Source: Thermoproteus sp. UBA157
GTDB taxonomy: Archaea; Thermoproteota; Thermoprotei; Thermoproteales; Thermoproteaceae
Direction of reading: 5' to 3'
DNA: 21,357 nucleotides
Assembly: GCA_002497345.1 (NCBI GenBank)
Contig: DANS01000002.1
Location: 3,725-25,081, forward strand
Under the pieces are notes generated by a model. It was not told where the DNA came from and ran no database searches. It saw nothing but the letters and a program-made list of their open reading frames with translations. Positions 1-7,216 of the stretch are shown here, in pieces. Numbering within the stretch: the stretch's first letter is position 1; each line of letters opens with the position of its first letter. The position numbers were made by a program, and so were the translations under genes.

Positions 1-1263
1 CCGCTCACGATGGAGGTAAACACCGTCTACGTCAACGGCGTGCCGATAAGGCTGACCACGCCGTTTACCGCCTCCTTCAACACGGCGTCGTTGCCGAGCA
101 CGATCGATCTGGTCTCGTTGGGTCTCGTGGCGCCGGTGACCGTGCAAGCCCAAGACGGCTTCGGCAAGCTTAGAACTGACTGGCCCGTCACGATAGCCTA
201 CAACAACGCCACGATCGCCTCGGGCAACGGCGTTGTGACGCTCTACCTACCGCTCAGCGAGTACGCGGGCCAGTACACGGTCACTGTGGCCACCACCGTC
301 AAGTCGCAGACCGGCGCCACCGTGGTCAACACGACCTCGCTGTCCGTCAGCGGGCCCACCACCTACGTCGTCAGCGTGCCCTCTGGCGTCATATCGGCCA
401 GCGTAGTGGACGCGTTCGGCAGTGCGCTCAGCAGTTCGCCCGTGCAGATAGCCAACGTGGCCTCCGGCACCGGCACCGTGACGGCCGAGGTCCTCGCCGG
501 CACCTACACGGTGTCGGCGCAGGCTTTCGGCTACACGTGGAGCAAGACCGTCTCGGTGGCTAGAGGACAAACAGCAACGGTGCAGATAGTGATACCCACC
601 GCCAAGATATCCGCCTCCGTGGTCGACCAAGCCAAGGGCACCACCGGCGCTTGGCCCATAGAGATAATAGGCCCCAACGGCGCGGCGATCGCCGCCGGCA
701 CCGGCACCGTTGAGGCCGAGGTCCTGGCACAGGACAACACCGGCGCTCCGCTTCAGTACAACGTCGTGGCCAATACGCCGTTCGGCACCTACTCCACCGG
801 CGCCTTCACGTTGACGCCCGGCCAGACCGCTACTAAGACCATCACGGTGCCCACGGCGATATTGCAGATATCCGCCGTCGACGACAACGGCTATCCGATC
901 AACAACTTGGTATCGCAAGTAGACGTCTACTTCGCCAACGGGACGCTGTATAGGAGCTTCTCCTCGGCGCCTGTGGAGGTCGAGGTACTTGGAGGACAGC
1001 AGTACACGATAAAGGTCACCGCCCAGCAGAACCACGTCGGCACAGCCCAAATAACGCCGGCTGCCGGCCAGACCGTCGCAGTCAGGGTCACAGTTCCGGG
1101 CACCGCCGGGATAACCATCGGCGGAGTCAGAATACCGATACCCGAGCTGGTGTTGTGGATAGTGCTGGTGATAGTCATAGTGATAATAGTGGCGATATTG
1201 CTGATGGAGTACAGCAACTGGAGAAGGAGGCGCTTGATGCAGATACTGGCTCCGCCGAAGTAA
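1..1263 (+). CDS. Membrane-anchored surface protein with repeated beta-sandwich-like domains (5' end cut off)
   Basis: The frame is open to the window edge, so the start is outside; the first visible Met is at base 10. Residue numbers here count from that Met. The visible part is low in charge and rich in Thr, Val, Ser, Ala and Gly, as in extracellular archaeal proteins. Three degenerate repeats follow one another at about residues 128-198, 199-283 and 284-363. Each begins with an I(S)A-V-D motif and ends in GQT followed by a valine-rich strand and a Pro-Thr or Pro-Gly. They resemble carboxypeptidase-regulatory-like or PEGA/Ig-like folds. A single hydrophobic helix at about 379-399 is followed by a basic RRRR cluster near 405-408, which fits a C-terminal membrane anchor with a cytoplasmic tail. 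The body would thus face outside. It could be an S-layer or pilus-associated protein, or the stalk of a larger surface enzyme; the missing N-terminus would decide. The exact function is unknown. Confidence 0.7.
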   Translation, partial: PLTMEVNTVYVNGVPIRLTTPFTASFNTASLPSTIDLVSLGLVAPVTVQAQDGFGKLRTDWPVTIAYNNATIASGNGVVTLYLPLSEYAGQYTVTVATTVKSQTGATVVNTTSLSVSGPTTYVVSVPSGVISASVVDAFGSALSSSPVQIANVASGTGTVTAEVLAGTYTVSAQAFGYTWSKTVSVARGQTATVQIVIPTAKISASVVDQAKGTTGAWPIEIIGPNGAAIAAGTGTVEAEVLAQDNTGAPLQYNVVANTPFGTYSTGAFTLTPGQTATKTITVPTAILQISAVDDNGYPINNLVSQVDVYFANGTLYRSFSSAPVEVEVLGGQQYTIKVTAQQNHVGTAQITPAAGQTVAVRVTVPGTAGITIGGVRIPIPELVLWIVLVIVIVIIVAILLMEYSNWRRRRLMQILAPPK

Positions 1264-1272
1264 TACCACAGC

Positions 1273-1283
1273 TCTTTTTAAAA
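1273..1283 (+). promoter_or_regulatory. TATA-box promoter of the AMMECR1 gene
   Basis: A CTTTTTAAAAC element lies 21-31 bp before the ATG at 1304, the spacing expected when the transcript starts at or next to the start codon. It follows the stop of the surface-protein gene by only ten bases, so the T-run may also serve as its terminator. Confidence 0.5.
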
Positions 1284-1303
1284 CCCCATCCACCTTTTTC
1301 TTC

Positions 1304-1900
1304 ATGCTTTCTTTAGAGGAGGGATCTCGCCTCATTTCGCACATCCGATCCTCGATGCAGCGCAAAATAAAGGGCCTTCCCCTCAAGACCTCCGACGATG
1401 TCCTCTCCAAGTATAAGGTGGGCGTCTTCGTGACCGTGGAGTTCCTCGTCCGCTCCAACGGGTGGGAAAGGAGGGAGGTCAGAGGATCCCTCGGCGTCGT
1501 CCGGCCGGTCAAGGACCTGGCCCACGACTCCGCCAAAATAGCTGGGAAGCTCGTCCTCCAGATACCCAGGTTCTCGGAGATGGAGCTGAGGCGCTCCGTG
1601 ATCGAGGCCACCTTGGTGACGGATCTGAGGGAGGCGCCGCTCGACTCGCTCTCCTCTCTCAAGTGGGGCGTCGAGGGCGTATACGTCCCTCCCAACTTCG
1701 TGGTCCTTCCGCAGACCATGATAGAGAGGAGGCTCCTGGGCGAGGCCCTCAAGAGATACGTTATGAGCAACGTGGGCGTGCCCGAGAAGCTCTACGCGTT
1801 CTCCACCCAGATCTTCTACGAGCTGAGGCCCGAGGGGCAGGTAATAGAGAGGGAGCTCTGGCGCTCCAGGGTGATAGCCCAGACGTTGGGCCGGAGTTGA
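1304..1900 (+). CDS. AMMECR1 domain protein
   Basis: The 198-residue protein matches the AMMECR1 family over its whole length: an N-terminal helical part, a GVFVTVEF strand near residues 40-47, the signature loop at 59-64, the W-G-V-E-G-V-Y-V strand near 121-128 and the VLPQ motif at 134-137. The family is found in archaea, bacteria and eukaryotes. It is often encoded beside MEMO and a radical-SAM protein, and its biochemical role is still unsettled. The signature loop, usually LRGCIG, reads VRGSLG here, so the normally conserved Cys is Ser. No MEMO or radical-SAM gene is next to it. The ATG at 1304 was chosen because it sits 21-31 bp after a TATA box with no leader. The family call is firm; the function is not. 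Confidence 0.85.
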   Translation: MLSLEEGSRLISHIRSSMQRKIKGLPLKTSDDVLSKYKVGVFVTVEFLVRSNGWERREVRGSLGVVRPVKDLAHDSAKIAGKLVLQIPRFSEMELRRSVIEATLVTDLREAPLDSLSSLKWGVEGVYVPPNFVVLPQTMIERRLLGEALKRYVMSNVGVPEKLYAFSTQIFYELRPEGQVIERELWRSRVIAQTLGRS

Positions 1901-1912
1901 TGTTGTCGATTA

Positions 1913-1922
1913 TGCTTAAATA
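1913..1922 (+). promoter_or_regulatory. TATA-box promoter
   Basis: A GCTTAAATAG element lies 20-29 bp before the GTG at 1942. It supports that GTG as the leaderless start and suggests that the thioredoxin-like and CYTH genes form one transcript. Confidence 0.45.
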
Positions 1923-1941
1923 GAGGCGAGTAGTTGAAAAC

Positions 1942-2697
1942 GTGTACGTAGAATTGTTCGTGATATCGGGCAAGAGCCAAGAGCTGGAGGAGTCCCTGAA
2001 AAAGGCCATAGAGGATATACGCTCCAAGGTCGAGAGGCGGGACAGAGTGAGGCTTGCCACGGTCAAGATAAGGCAAGATGCGGCCGAGCAAGTGGTCAAG
2101 ATGATGGATATGCCCGTAGAGAGGGTGCCCCCCCACTTCAGATCCCTCGTCTCAATACTCAAGAGGTACAACGTATCAGCATTTCCCGCGGTGGTCATCG
2201 ACGGGCAGAAGGTGTTGGAGGGCTCGGACGACGTGGCCAAGGCTTTGGAGGCCGTCTACAGAAAAGCCAGCGAGGAGTTCGGCATAGCCCTCGGCCCCGC
2301 CCAGCAACCGGCGGCCACTCAGCCGATACAGCCCTCGGCCCCGCCTCAGCAGCCCACCTCCCCCGCCCCGCAGCTGCCTCCGCCCGTTCAGCCGCCGCCC
2401 ATTGCCCAGTCCGAGGTCAAGCCGTTGACCGAGGTCTCAAAGCCGCCGGAGGCGCCCCGGCCGATCCAACAGCCGCCTCCCCTGACCCCGCCGCCCGTTC
2501 AGCCGCCGCCCCCTCAGCCCATCGCGGTCCAGCCCGCGCCGAGGCCTCCCGCGAAGGTGTCTGTGCGCATAGTGGTGGGCCGTCCAGACGATTGTCGCGA
2601 ATGCGCCTACTTCGGCGAGGCCACTTCGAGGTGCTACCTGTTCGGGCTATCGGTGGCCGACCCAGCGAGACCGCCTTGTAAGAATGTTGGAGGTTGA
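1942..2697 (+). CDS. Thioredoxin-fold-like protein with Pro/Gln-rich linker and C-terminal four-cysteine motif
   Basis: This is a three-part 251-residue protein. Residues 1-115 look like a thioredoxin fold: an N-terminal VELFVIS strand, a helix, a VRLATVKI strand, then NVSAFPAVVIDG (77-88) with the cis-Pro loop at F81-P82 and a final helix. The CXXC active site is missing, so it is probably not a redox thioredoxin. Residues about 118-203 are a linker made largely of Pro, Gln and Ala. The tail (206-251) carries Cys 218, 221, 231 and 246 in a CX2C-X9-C-X14-C pattern, suited to a zinc site or Fe-S cluster. The start is a GTG 20-29 bp after a TATA box. The 3' end overlaps the CYTH gene by 14 bp, so the two are probably co-translated. 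I do not recognise the full architecture; the function is unknown. Confidence 0.75.
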   Translation: MYVELFVISGKSQELEESLKKAIEDIRSKVERRDRVRLATVKIRQDAAEQVVKMMDMPVERVPPHFRSLVSILKRYNVSAFPAVVIDGQKVLEGSDDVAKALEAVYRKASEEFGIALGPAQQPAATQPIQPSAPPQQPTSPAPQLPPPVQPPPIAQSEVKPLTEVSKPPEAPRPIQQPPPLTPPPVQPPPPQPIAVQPAPRPPAKVSVRIVVGRPDDCRECAYFGEATSRCYLFGLSVADPARPPCKNVGG

Positions 2698-3199
2698 GCA
2701 GAAGTACAGAGCCGATATAAATAAGGTCAGAGAGGAGCTCGTAAAGCTGGGCGCCGTTTTGCTCGAGAAGAAGGAGGAGGTTGACGTGTATTACCAGCAT
2801 CCTTGTCGCGACTTCGCCGAGACCGACGAGGCGTTGCGCGTCAGGCGCACCGGCCCTGACGTCGAGGTGTCCTACAAGGGGCCGCGCATGCGCTCAAGCG
2901 CCAAGACGAGGCTGGAGCTCACGGCCTCGGCCGAGGGAGACGTCGAGTCCATATTGGAGGCCCTCGGCTTCAGGAAGATAGCCGCCGTGAGGAAGAGCAG
3001 GGAGTACTACGCATATGGCTCCTTGACCGTCTCCTTAGATCGCGTGGAGGGCCTCGGCGAGTTCGTGGAGATCGAGGCCGTGGCCTCCTCGGAGGCCTCG
3101 ATCAAGGAGGCCGAAGCAGAAATAGCCGCGTTGGCCGAGAGGCTGGGGCTGAAGGACAAGGTCGACGAGACGTATTTAGAGCTGGTCTTGAAGAGATAA
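2684..3199 (+). CDS. CYTH domain protein (CyaB / thiamine-triphosphatase-like)
   Basis: The protein has 171 residues, usual for archaeal CYTH proteins. The hallmark ExExK signature is at E3, E5 and K7. It is followed by the expected alternation of basic and acidic strand residues: LRVRR near 45-49, VSYKGPR near 55-61, LEL near 71-73, then SREYYAYG, VSLDRVEGLGEFVEIE and a C-terminal helix. CYTH enzymes form an eight-stranded tunnel that binds a triphosphate and divalent metal. Members act as class IV adenylate cyclases, thiamine triphosphatases or polyphosphate-acting enzymes, and the archaeal substrate cannot be told from sequence. Overlap with the upstream four-Cys protein suggests translational coupling. 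The ATG at 2684 places the ExExK motif at the very N-terminus, as in the family. Confidence 0.85.
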   Translation: MLEVEQKYRADINKVREELVKLGAVLLEKKEEVDVYYQHPCRDFAETDEALRVRRTGPDVEVSYKGPRMRSSAKTRLELTASAEGDVESILEALGFRKIAAVRKSREYYAYGSLTVSLDRVEGLGEFVEIEAVASSEASIKEAEAEIAALAERLGLKDKVDETYLELVLKR

Positions 3200-3200
3200 G

Positions 3201-3210
3201 GTTTTATATC
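3201..3210 (+). promoter_or_regulatory. TATA-box promoter of the DNA ligase gene
   Basis: A GTTTTATATC element lies 18-27 bp before the GTG start at 3228, in the 28-bp gap after the CYTH gene. It suggests that the ligase has its own leaderless transcript. Confidence 0.55.
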
Positions 3211-3227
3211 TGCGCGCCCCAGGCCAC

Positions 3228-5015
3228 GTGGAGTTCTCGGAGCTGGCCAAGGCCTTAGCCGCTATCGAGTCGACGACTCAGAGGACCGCCATGGTGAGGC
3301 TCCTCGTGGGCTTGTTCAAGAGGATCGAGCCCTCCGAGATAGACAAGGCCGTCTACATGATCCTCGGCGATATAAGACCTCCATGGGAGGGGCTGGAGCT
3401 GGGCGTCGGGGAGAAGCTGTGCCTTAGGGCCATCGCGAGGGCCTCGGGCGCTAAGGTGGACGAGTTGGAGGACTTGTACAAAAGGACGGGCGACATGGGC
3501 GAGGTCGCGAGGAGGGCCTTGTCTAAGAGGCAAGCCCAGACGCTTCTGGCATTTGCGGGAGGGCGTAAGGCCGATCTGTCCATCTCGCAGGTATACGACA
3601 CTCTGCTTAAAGTGGCCAAGGCCTCGGGAGAGGGCTCGCAGGATCTGAAAGTATCCCTCCTCTCCTCGTTGTTCTCGCAGTTGTCCCCAGACGAGGCCAA
3701 GTACGTGGCGCGCTTCGTGGTGGGGAGGCTGAGGCTGGGCGTCGCCGACATGACCATCATCGACGCCTTGGCCGAGGCCTTCGACGTGCCGGAGGACGCG
3801 CTGGAGAGGGCCTACAACATAAGGCCCGACTTGGGCGAGTTGGCGCGGCTGGTGGCCGAGAGGGGGAGGGCAGGGCTGGCAGAGGTCAAGATAACGCCGG
3901 GCGTCCCCGTAATGCCCATGTTGGCCCAACGCCTTAATACCTCGCGCGAAATACTCGCTAAGCTCGGCGGAGCCGCCATATGCGAATACAAATACGACGG
4001 CGAGAGGGCCCAGATACATGTATCCGGGCGAGGCGTTGCCATATATAGCAGGAGGCTCGAGAACATAACCCACGCCTACCCCGACGTGGTCGAGGCCGTT
4101 AGGAGGTCGGTCTCGGCCAAGGAGGCCATACTCGAGGGGGAGATAGTCGCGATAGACCCGGAGACGGGCGATCCGCTCCCGTTTCAGGAGCTGATGCATA
4201 GGAAGAGGAAACACGACGTGGAGACCGCATTGAGGGAGTACCCGGTCAAGCTGAACCTCTTCGATCTGCTCTACCTAGACGGGGAGGACCTCACGGACAA
4301 GCCCTTGATATACCGGCGCCTCAGACTCTCCGAGATAGTCAAGGAGGACGAAGACGTCGTGATAGCTAAGTGGGCCCTTTTCGACGACGAGGAGAAGGTG
4401 GACGTCTTCTTCCACGAGGCGATTTCGATGGGCATGGAGGGCCTCGTCTGCAAGAACCCCGCGTCGGTCTACGAGATGGGGGCCAGGGGTTGGAACTGGA
4501 TCAAATATAAGAGGGATTACAGAAGCGAGATGACCGATACGGTGGACTTGGTCGTGGTCGGGGCGTTTTACGGCAGAGGCAAGAGGGCCGGCCTCTACGG
4601 CGCGTTCCTGACGGCGGCCTACGATCCCAAGACGGACACGTTCTACACCGTCTGCAAAGTCGGCAGCGGCTTCACCGACGCTGACCTCAAGAAGATGTAC
4701 CAGATGTTGGAGCCCTACAAGATAGACCACAGACACCCCAGGGTGTCCTCGAGGATGGAGCCCGACGTCTGGTTCACCCCAGGCGTTGTGATCGAGATCA
4801 TAGGCGCTGAGATAACGCTATCTCCTCTGCATACTTGTTGCCTCGGCGCTGTGAGGCCGGACGTTGGCCTGGCCATACGGTTCCCCAGATTCACCGGCCG
4901 CTACAGGACCGACAAATCGCCCGAGGAGGCGACCACCGTGGACGAGCTCTTGGAGATGTACAAGAGCCAGAAGAAGATCAAGGTGGAGCAGAGCCCCGAG
5001 ACGGCGGGCGCTTAG
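3228..5015 (+). CDS. lig: ATP-dependent DNA ligase
   Basis: The 595-residue protein has the full archaeal/eukaryotic ligase I layout: an N-terminal DNA-binding domain (about 1-220), an adenylation domain and a C-terminal OB fold. Motif I is KYDGER with the adenylated lysine at K255. Later motifs are LEGEIVAID near 302-310, NLFDLLYLDG near 343-352, EGLVCKNP near 404-411 (motif IV) and WIKYKRDY near 424-431 (motif V). It seals nicks in replication (Okazaki fragments) and repair. The start is a GTG; it gives the usual family length and sits at leaderless distance from a TATA box. The stop overlaps the end of the convergent coiled-coil gene by 4 nt. No motif is missing. Confidence 0.96.
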   Translation: MEFSELAKALAAIESTTQRTAMVRLLVGLFKRIEPSEIDKAVYMILGDIRPPWEGLELGVGEKLCLRAIARASGAKVDELEDLYKRTGDMGEVARRALSKRQAQTLLAFAGGRKADLSISQVYDTLLKVAKASGEGSQDLKVSLLSSLFSQLSPDEAKYVARFVVGRLRLGVADMTIIDALAEAFDVPEDALERAYNIRPDLGELARLVAERGRAGLAEVKITPGVPVMPMLAQRLNTSREILAKLGGAAICEYKYDGERAQIHVSGRGVAIYSRRLENITHAYPDVVEAVRRSVSAKEAILEGEIVAIDPETGDPLPFQELMHRKRKHDVETALREYPVKLNLFDLLYLDGEDLTDKPLIYRRLRLSEIVKEDEDVVIAKWALFDDEEKVDVFFHEAISMGMEGLVCKNPASVYEMGARGWNWIKYKRDYRSEMTDTVDLVVVGAFYGRGKRAGLYGAFLTAAYDPKTDTFYTVCKVGSGFTDADLKKMYQMLEPYKIDHRHPRVSSRMEPDVWFTPGVVIEIIGAEITLSPLHTCCLGAVRPDVGLAIRFPRFTGRYRTDKSPEEATTVDELLEMYKSQKKIKVEQSPETAGA

Positions 5016-5515
5016 GGCTTGAGGGCTCTCTCGAGGGTCCACCTAAACGCCCTGATGATATCCCTCCGCCTGTTTTCATCGCCGTAGTTCTTCACCACGA
5101 TGGCCTTCACCACGCCGTCCTCCTCCTGGACTTCGTATTCCAACGCCGCGTTCTTCTTGCCTTGCCTCACGGCGTCTTCGTCCTCCTCCTTGTACCTCTC
5201 AAGCAGTTTCTCTATGAAGAACCTCCTCAGCAATCCCTCGAGCCTCACTTGGCCCCTCGGCTTAAGTATTATCTCGTCCTCGTAAATCTCCGCGGTGCCC
5301 AGCTCCTCCCCGTCTTTCGACTTAAGCGTTTGAACCTCCAGCGGCTTCCTGGCAGACTCGCGCCTCTCCCTCTCCTCGGCCGCCGTCGTGAACGACTTCT
5401 TTCCTATCATCTCGTCCAGCGCAGCCAAGATCTTCCTGTATAGCTCGAGCTCCCTCTCCAGCTCGGCTATCTTCTCCTCTATGGATTTCCTCAACTGGAG
5501 GAGCTCCTCGACCAC
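5012..5515 (-). CDS. Hypothetical protein with N-terminal coiled coil
   Basis: The protein has 167 residues. Residues about 1-40 are a strongly predicted coiled coil with repeating Leu, Ile and Glu. Residues about 60-167 look like a compact alpha/beta domain, with beta stretches (AEIYEDEIILKP; ALEYEVQEEDGVVKAIVV) and basic helices (LEGLLRRFFIEKLLERY; RRRDIIRAFRWTLERALK). It starts on a GTG about 18-26 bp downstream of an AT-rich TATA-like element (minus strand, 5533-5541). It ends convergent with the ligase gene and overlaps it by 4 nt. A coiled coil beside a small basic domain would suit a dimeric nucleic-acid-binding protein; comparison with the Thermoproteales single-strand-binding protein ThermoDBP is worthwhile, but I cannot claim homology. 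The function is unknown. Confidence 0.7.
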   Translation of the reverse strand: MVEELLQLRKSIEEKIAELERELELYRKILAALDEMIGKKSFTTAAEERERRESARKPLEVQTLKSKDGEELGTAEIYEDEIILKPRGQVRLEGLLRRFFIEKLLERYKEEDEDAVRQGKKNAALEYEVQEEDGVVKAIVVKNYGDENRRRDIIRAFRWTLERALKP

Positions 5516-5553
5516 GACGATTACTGTGGGGAAAATAAAATTGTCCTCCTTAT

Positions 5554-5570
5554 CGGCGCGGCGTGCGCCG
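5554..5570. repeat. Short perfect hairpin
   Basis: CGGCGC (5554-5559) and GCGCCG (5565-5570) form a perfect 6-bp inverted repeat around a 5-nt loop. It lies in the 135-bp gap between the coiled-coil gene and the tRNA gene. Its role is unknown; it may simply be chance in G+C-rich DNA. Confidence 0.25.
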
Positions 5571-5611
5571 AGATCTCAGACGGCGTGAATCCGCCATGGC
5601 GTTGCGCAATA

Positions 5612-5627
5612 GGCGAAAAATTAATTA
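5612..5627 (+). promoter_or_regulatory. BRE/TATA promoter of the tRNA-Thr gene
   Basis: GGCGAAAAATTAATTA lies 24-39 bp before the first base of the tRNA. The A/T block is at the right distance for a TATA box, and the purine-rich bases before it fit a BRE. It is the most AT-rich stretch in this gap. Confidence 0.55.
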
Positions 5628-5650
5628 AGCGTTAGGTAGGCCTCGAATAA

Positions 5651-5745
5651 GCCCCGGTAGCTCAGCCCGGTCGGAGCGCCCAGGGGCGTCGCCCCGCGTA
5701 TGCCTCGTAAGCGGGAGGTCCCGGGTTCGAATCCCGGCCGGGGCT
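5651..5745 (+). tRNA. tRNA-Thr (anticodon CGT) with a 20-nt intron
   Basis: All arms can be folded by eye. The acceptor is GCCCCGG (5651-5657) with CCGGGGC (5738-5744), with discriminator T at 5745. The T arm is CCGGG-TTCGAAT-CCCGG. After removing 5682-5701, the anticodon stem CCCGC/GCGGG closes the loop CTCGTAA, with anticodon CGT at 5706-5708, reading the Thr codon ACG. CCA is not encoded. Without intron removal the anticodon stem cannot form. A U discriminator is usual for archaeal tRNA-Thr. A CTTTT run just downstream (5750-5754) may end the transcript. Confidence 0.95.
5682..5701 (+). other. Non-canonical tRNA intron at position 29/30 with bulge-helix-bulge motif
   Basis: The intron interrupts the 5' strand of the anticodon stem between nucleotides 29 and 30. 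The precursor folds into a clean bulge-helix-bulge: central helix GCGC (exon) with GCGT (intron), 3-nt bulges CCA and ATG at the two splice sites, and an inner GGGG/CCCC stem with a 5-nt loop. Cutting after CC and after AT leaves a perfect anticodon stem. Introns away from 37/38 are known as typical of Thermoproteales and are cut by the heteromeric splicing endonuclease. Confidence 0.9.
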
Positions 5746-5836
5746 CTAGCCTTTTGTGCTCTCTCCAAAAATAGGCGCCTATAGCAAGTCGGATTTTCGC
5801 GAGAATAGATTTATTGACGACGCGCCCTCTCGCGCT

Positions 5837-7216
5837 ATGTATATACCGAGTCTTATGTGTACCCAGCACCCGGACTCCACGATTAAGATCACGGCCGAGG
5901 AAGAGGTGGAGGAGGCCGTGGCGGCCTTCGCTATATATGGCTGCGACGAGATCATGTCAGATTTCGAGGGGAAGGGGACTCCCTATATACAGCCGAGAGA
6001 CATCGTGGTGCGCGCGCTTAAGGCCGGGCTCCCCCTCGGCGAGAGGTTTTTCATAACGCCGAGAATACCCAACCCGCTCCTAGAGGACTTCGAGAGGAGC
6101 TTGTTGGCCATGGAAGCGGCCGTGCTGGCCGATCTAAGGGCGTTGAGGGAAGCCGGGGTGCACGGAGTCCGCTGGATCGTCCTCCCCATGTCCGACAGCC
6201 CCGAGGACGTCCGGCAAATAGCAGACCTGCTCGCCAAGAAGACATCGGCATATTCCGGCAAGGTCGAAATACAGCTCGTCCCCCTAGTCGAGGACGCCTT
6301 CAGACATCTACGGATAGACGAATTCATAAAGGTCGTCGTCGGCGAGTATCTCAGAAGGGGCGTCTTCCTCGAGAAGGTAAGGATCTTCCTCGGCAAATCG
6401 GACTCGGCCGTGGCCAGCGGCCATATAGCCTCGGCCCTCGCCATAAGGGCGGCCTTGGCGATTATAGGTCGCCTCAACTCCGAGCTGGACCACGAGGTAG
6501 TTCCCATATTGGGCATGGGCTCGCCTCCCTTCAGGGGCGGCCTCAATAACCCCTCCCTGGCCCCCCTAGAGGCTGCCCAGTACTCGGGGTTCCACACTGC
6601 CACGATCCAATCCGCTGTTAGATACGACGTGCCTTACCAGCAGTACCTCTCCGTAAGGGAGGTCCTCCTCTCTTCGGCCAGAAGGCCTCCAGACGTCTCG
6701 TTCGACCTAGCCTGGGCATCCTCCGCGGCGAGGAAGGCGGCGGAATCCTACAGACGACTAGCGGCCAAATACGCTGAGAGAATAGCCGAGATCGCCGCGT
6801 TGATACCGTCGACAAGAGATAGGGTATCTTGGCGCGTCTACGGCAGAATCATAACGACAAATGACGGCGTTACTGCAAACGTGCCTAGAGCCATAGTCTA
6901 CACCGCGGCTTGGTACGCCGCCGGCGTGCCTCCGACTCTCCTCGATGCGCCGTTTTTGACATCGCTCAGCGCCAAAGACGAGCTGGATAAGCTCCTCAAG
7001 GCCCTCCCCGCCTATTTGAAGGAGATAGAGTTCGACGCCGGCTTCTATGATAAGAGGAGGGCCGAGACATTGCTCGGCCGCAGCATCGTGGACGCAATAG
7101 ACGAGGCCCTGGACGTCCTCGGGATCAAGGCCGAACGCGCCGAGGCGACTCCGCCGTTTATCCCATCGCCTACTTACATATTAGCGGAGGCGCGCGCCAG
7201 AGGCTTCTTGGGCTGA
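5837..7216 (+). CDS. ppcA: Phosphoenolpyruvate carboxylase, archaeal type
   Basis: It makes oxaloacetate from PEP and bicarbonate. In autotrophic Thermoproteales this is a CO2-fixing step of the dicarboxylate/4-hydroxybutyrate cycle as well as an anaplerotic reaction. The archaeal PEPC is about half the length of bacterial and plant enzymes, and this 459-residue protein fits. The family-specific start block MCTQHPDST is at residues 7-15; later blocks include GKSDSAVASGHIASALAIR, GMGSPPFRGG and QYSGFHTATIQSAVRYDVPYQQYL. An in-frame ATG exists at 5756, but the ATG at 5837 is preferred: it begins directly at the conserved block and follows a TTTATT box at about -26. The 27 extra residues would be unlike the family. 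The 3' end overlaps the convergent transporter gene by 43 bp. Confidence 0.93.
   Translation: MYIPSLMCTQHPDSTIKITAEEEVEEAVAAFAIYGCDEIMSDFEGKGTPYIQPRDIVVRALKAGLPLGERFFITPRIPNPLLEDFERSLLAMEAAVLADLRALREAGVHGVRWIVLPMSDSPEDVRQIADLLAKKTSAYSGKVEIQLVPLVEDAFRHLRIDEFIKVVVGEYLRRGVFLEKVRIFLGKSDSAVASGHIASALAIRAALAIIGRLNSELDHEVVPILGMGSPPFRGGLNNPSLAPLEAAQYSGFHTATIQSAVRYDVPYQQYLSVREVLLSSARRPPDVSFDLAWASSAARKAAESYRRLAAKYAERIAEIAALIPSTRDRVSWRVYGRIITTNDGVTANVPRAIVYTAAWYAAGVPPTLLDAPFLTSLSAKDELDKLLKALPAYLKEIEFDAGFYDKRRAETLLGRSIVDAIDEALDVLGIKAERAEATPPFIPSPTYILAEARARGFLG

Noticed and set aside
247..1770. Long minus-strand reading frame (507 codons) across the surface protein and AMMECR1 genes
   Set aside because: It is rich in Arg, Gly, His and Tyr with no recognisable domain and runs antisense through two well-supported genes; it is a by-product of G+C-rich third positions.
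3255..4214. Minus-strand frame of 319 codons inside the ligase gene
   Set aside because: Low-complexity His, Gln, Gly and Arg composition, no domain, and fully antisense to a clear DNA ligase.
5050..5085. TGATGA motif as a C box of a guide RNA
   Set aside because: It lies inside the coding sequence of the coiled-coil gene and no D box at proper spacing follows.
4835..5443. Plus-strand frame of 202 codons over the ligase end and the coiled-coil gene
   Set aside because: It shadows two genes with better composition and starts, and its sequence changes character midway as it passes from one shadow to the other.
5756..5836. Upstream ATG that would lengthen PEP carboxylase by 27 residues
   Set aside because: The conserved family start block begins at the ATG at 5837, which also has a TATA-like box at leaderless distance; the extra residues include the promoter.
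5621..5869. Minus-strand frame giving a protein with a PGFEPGTSRLRG stretch
   Set aside because: This stretch is the well-known false translation of the antisense strand of a tRNA T arm; the frame covers the tRNA-Thr gene and the ppcA start.
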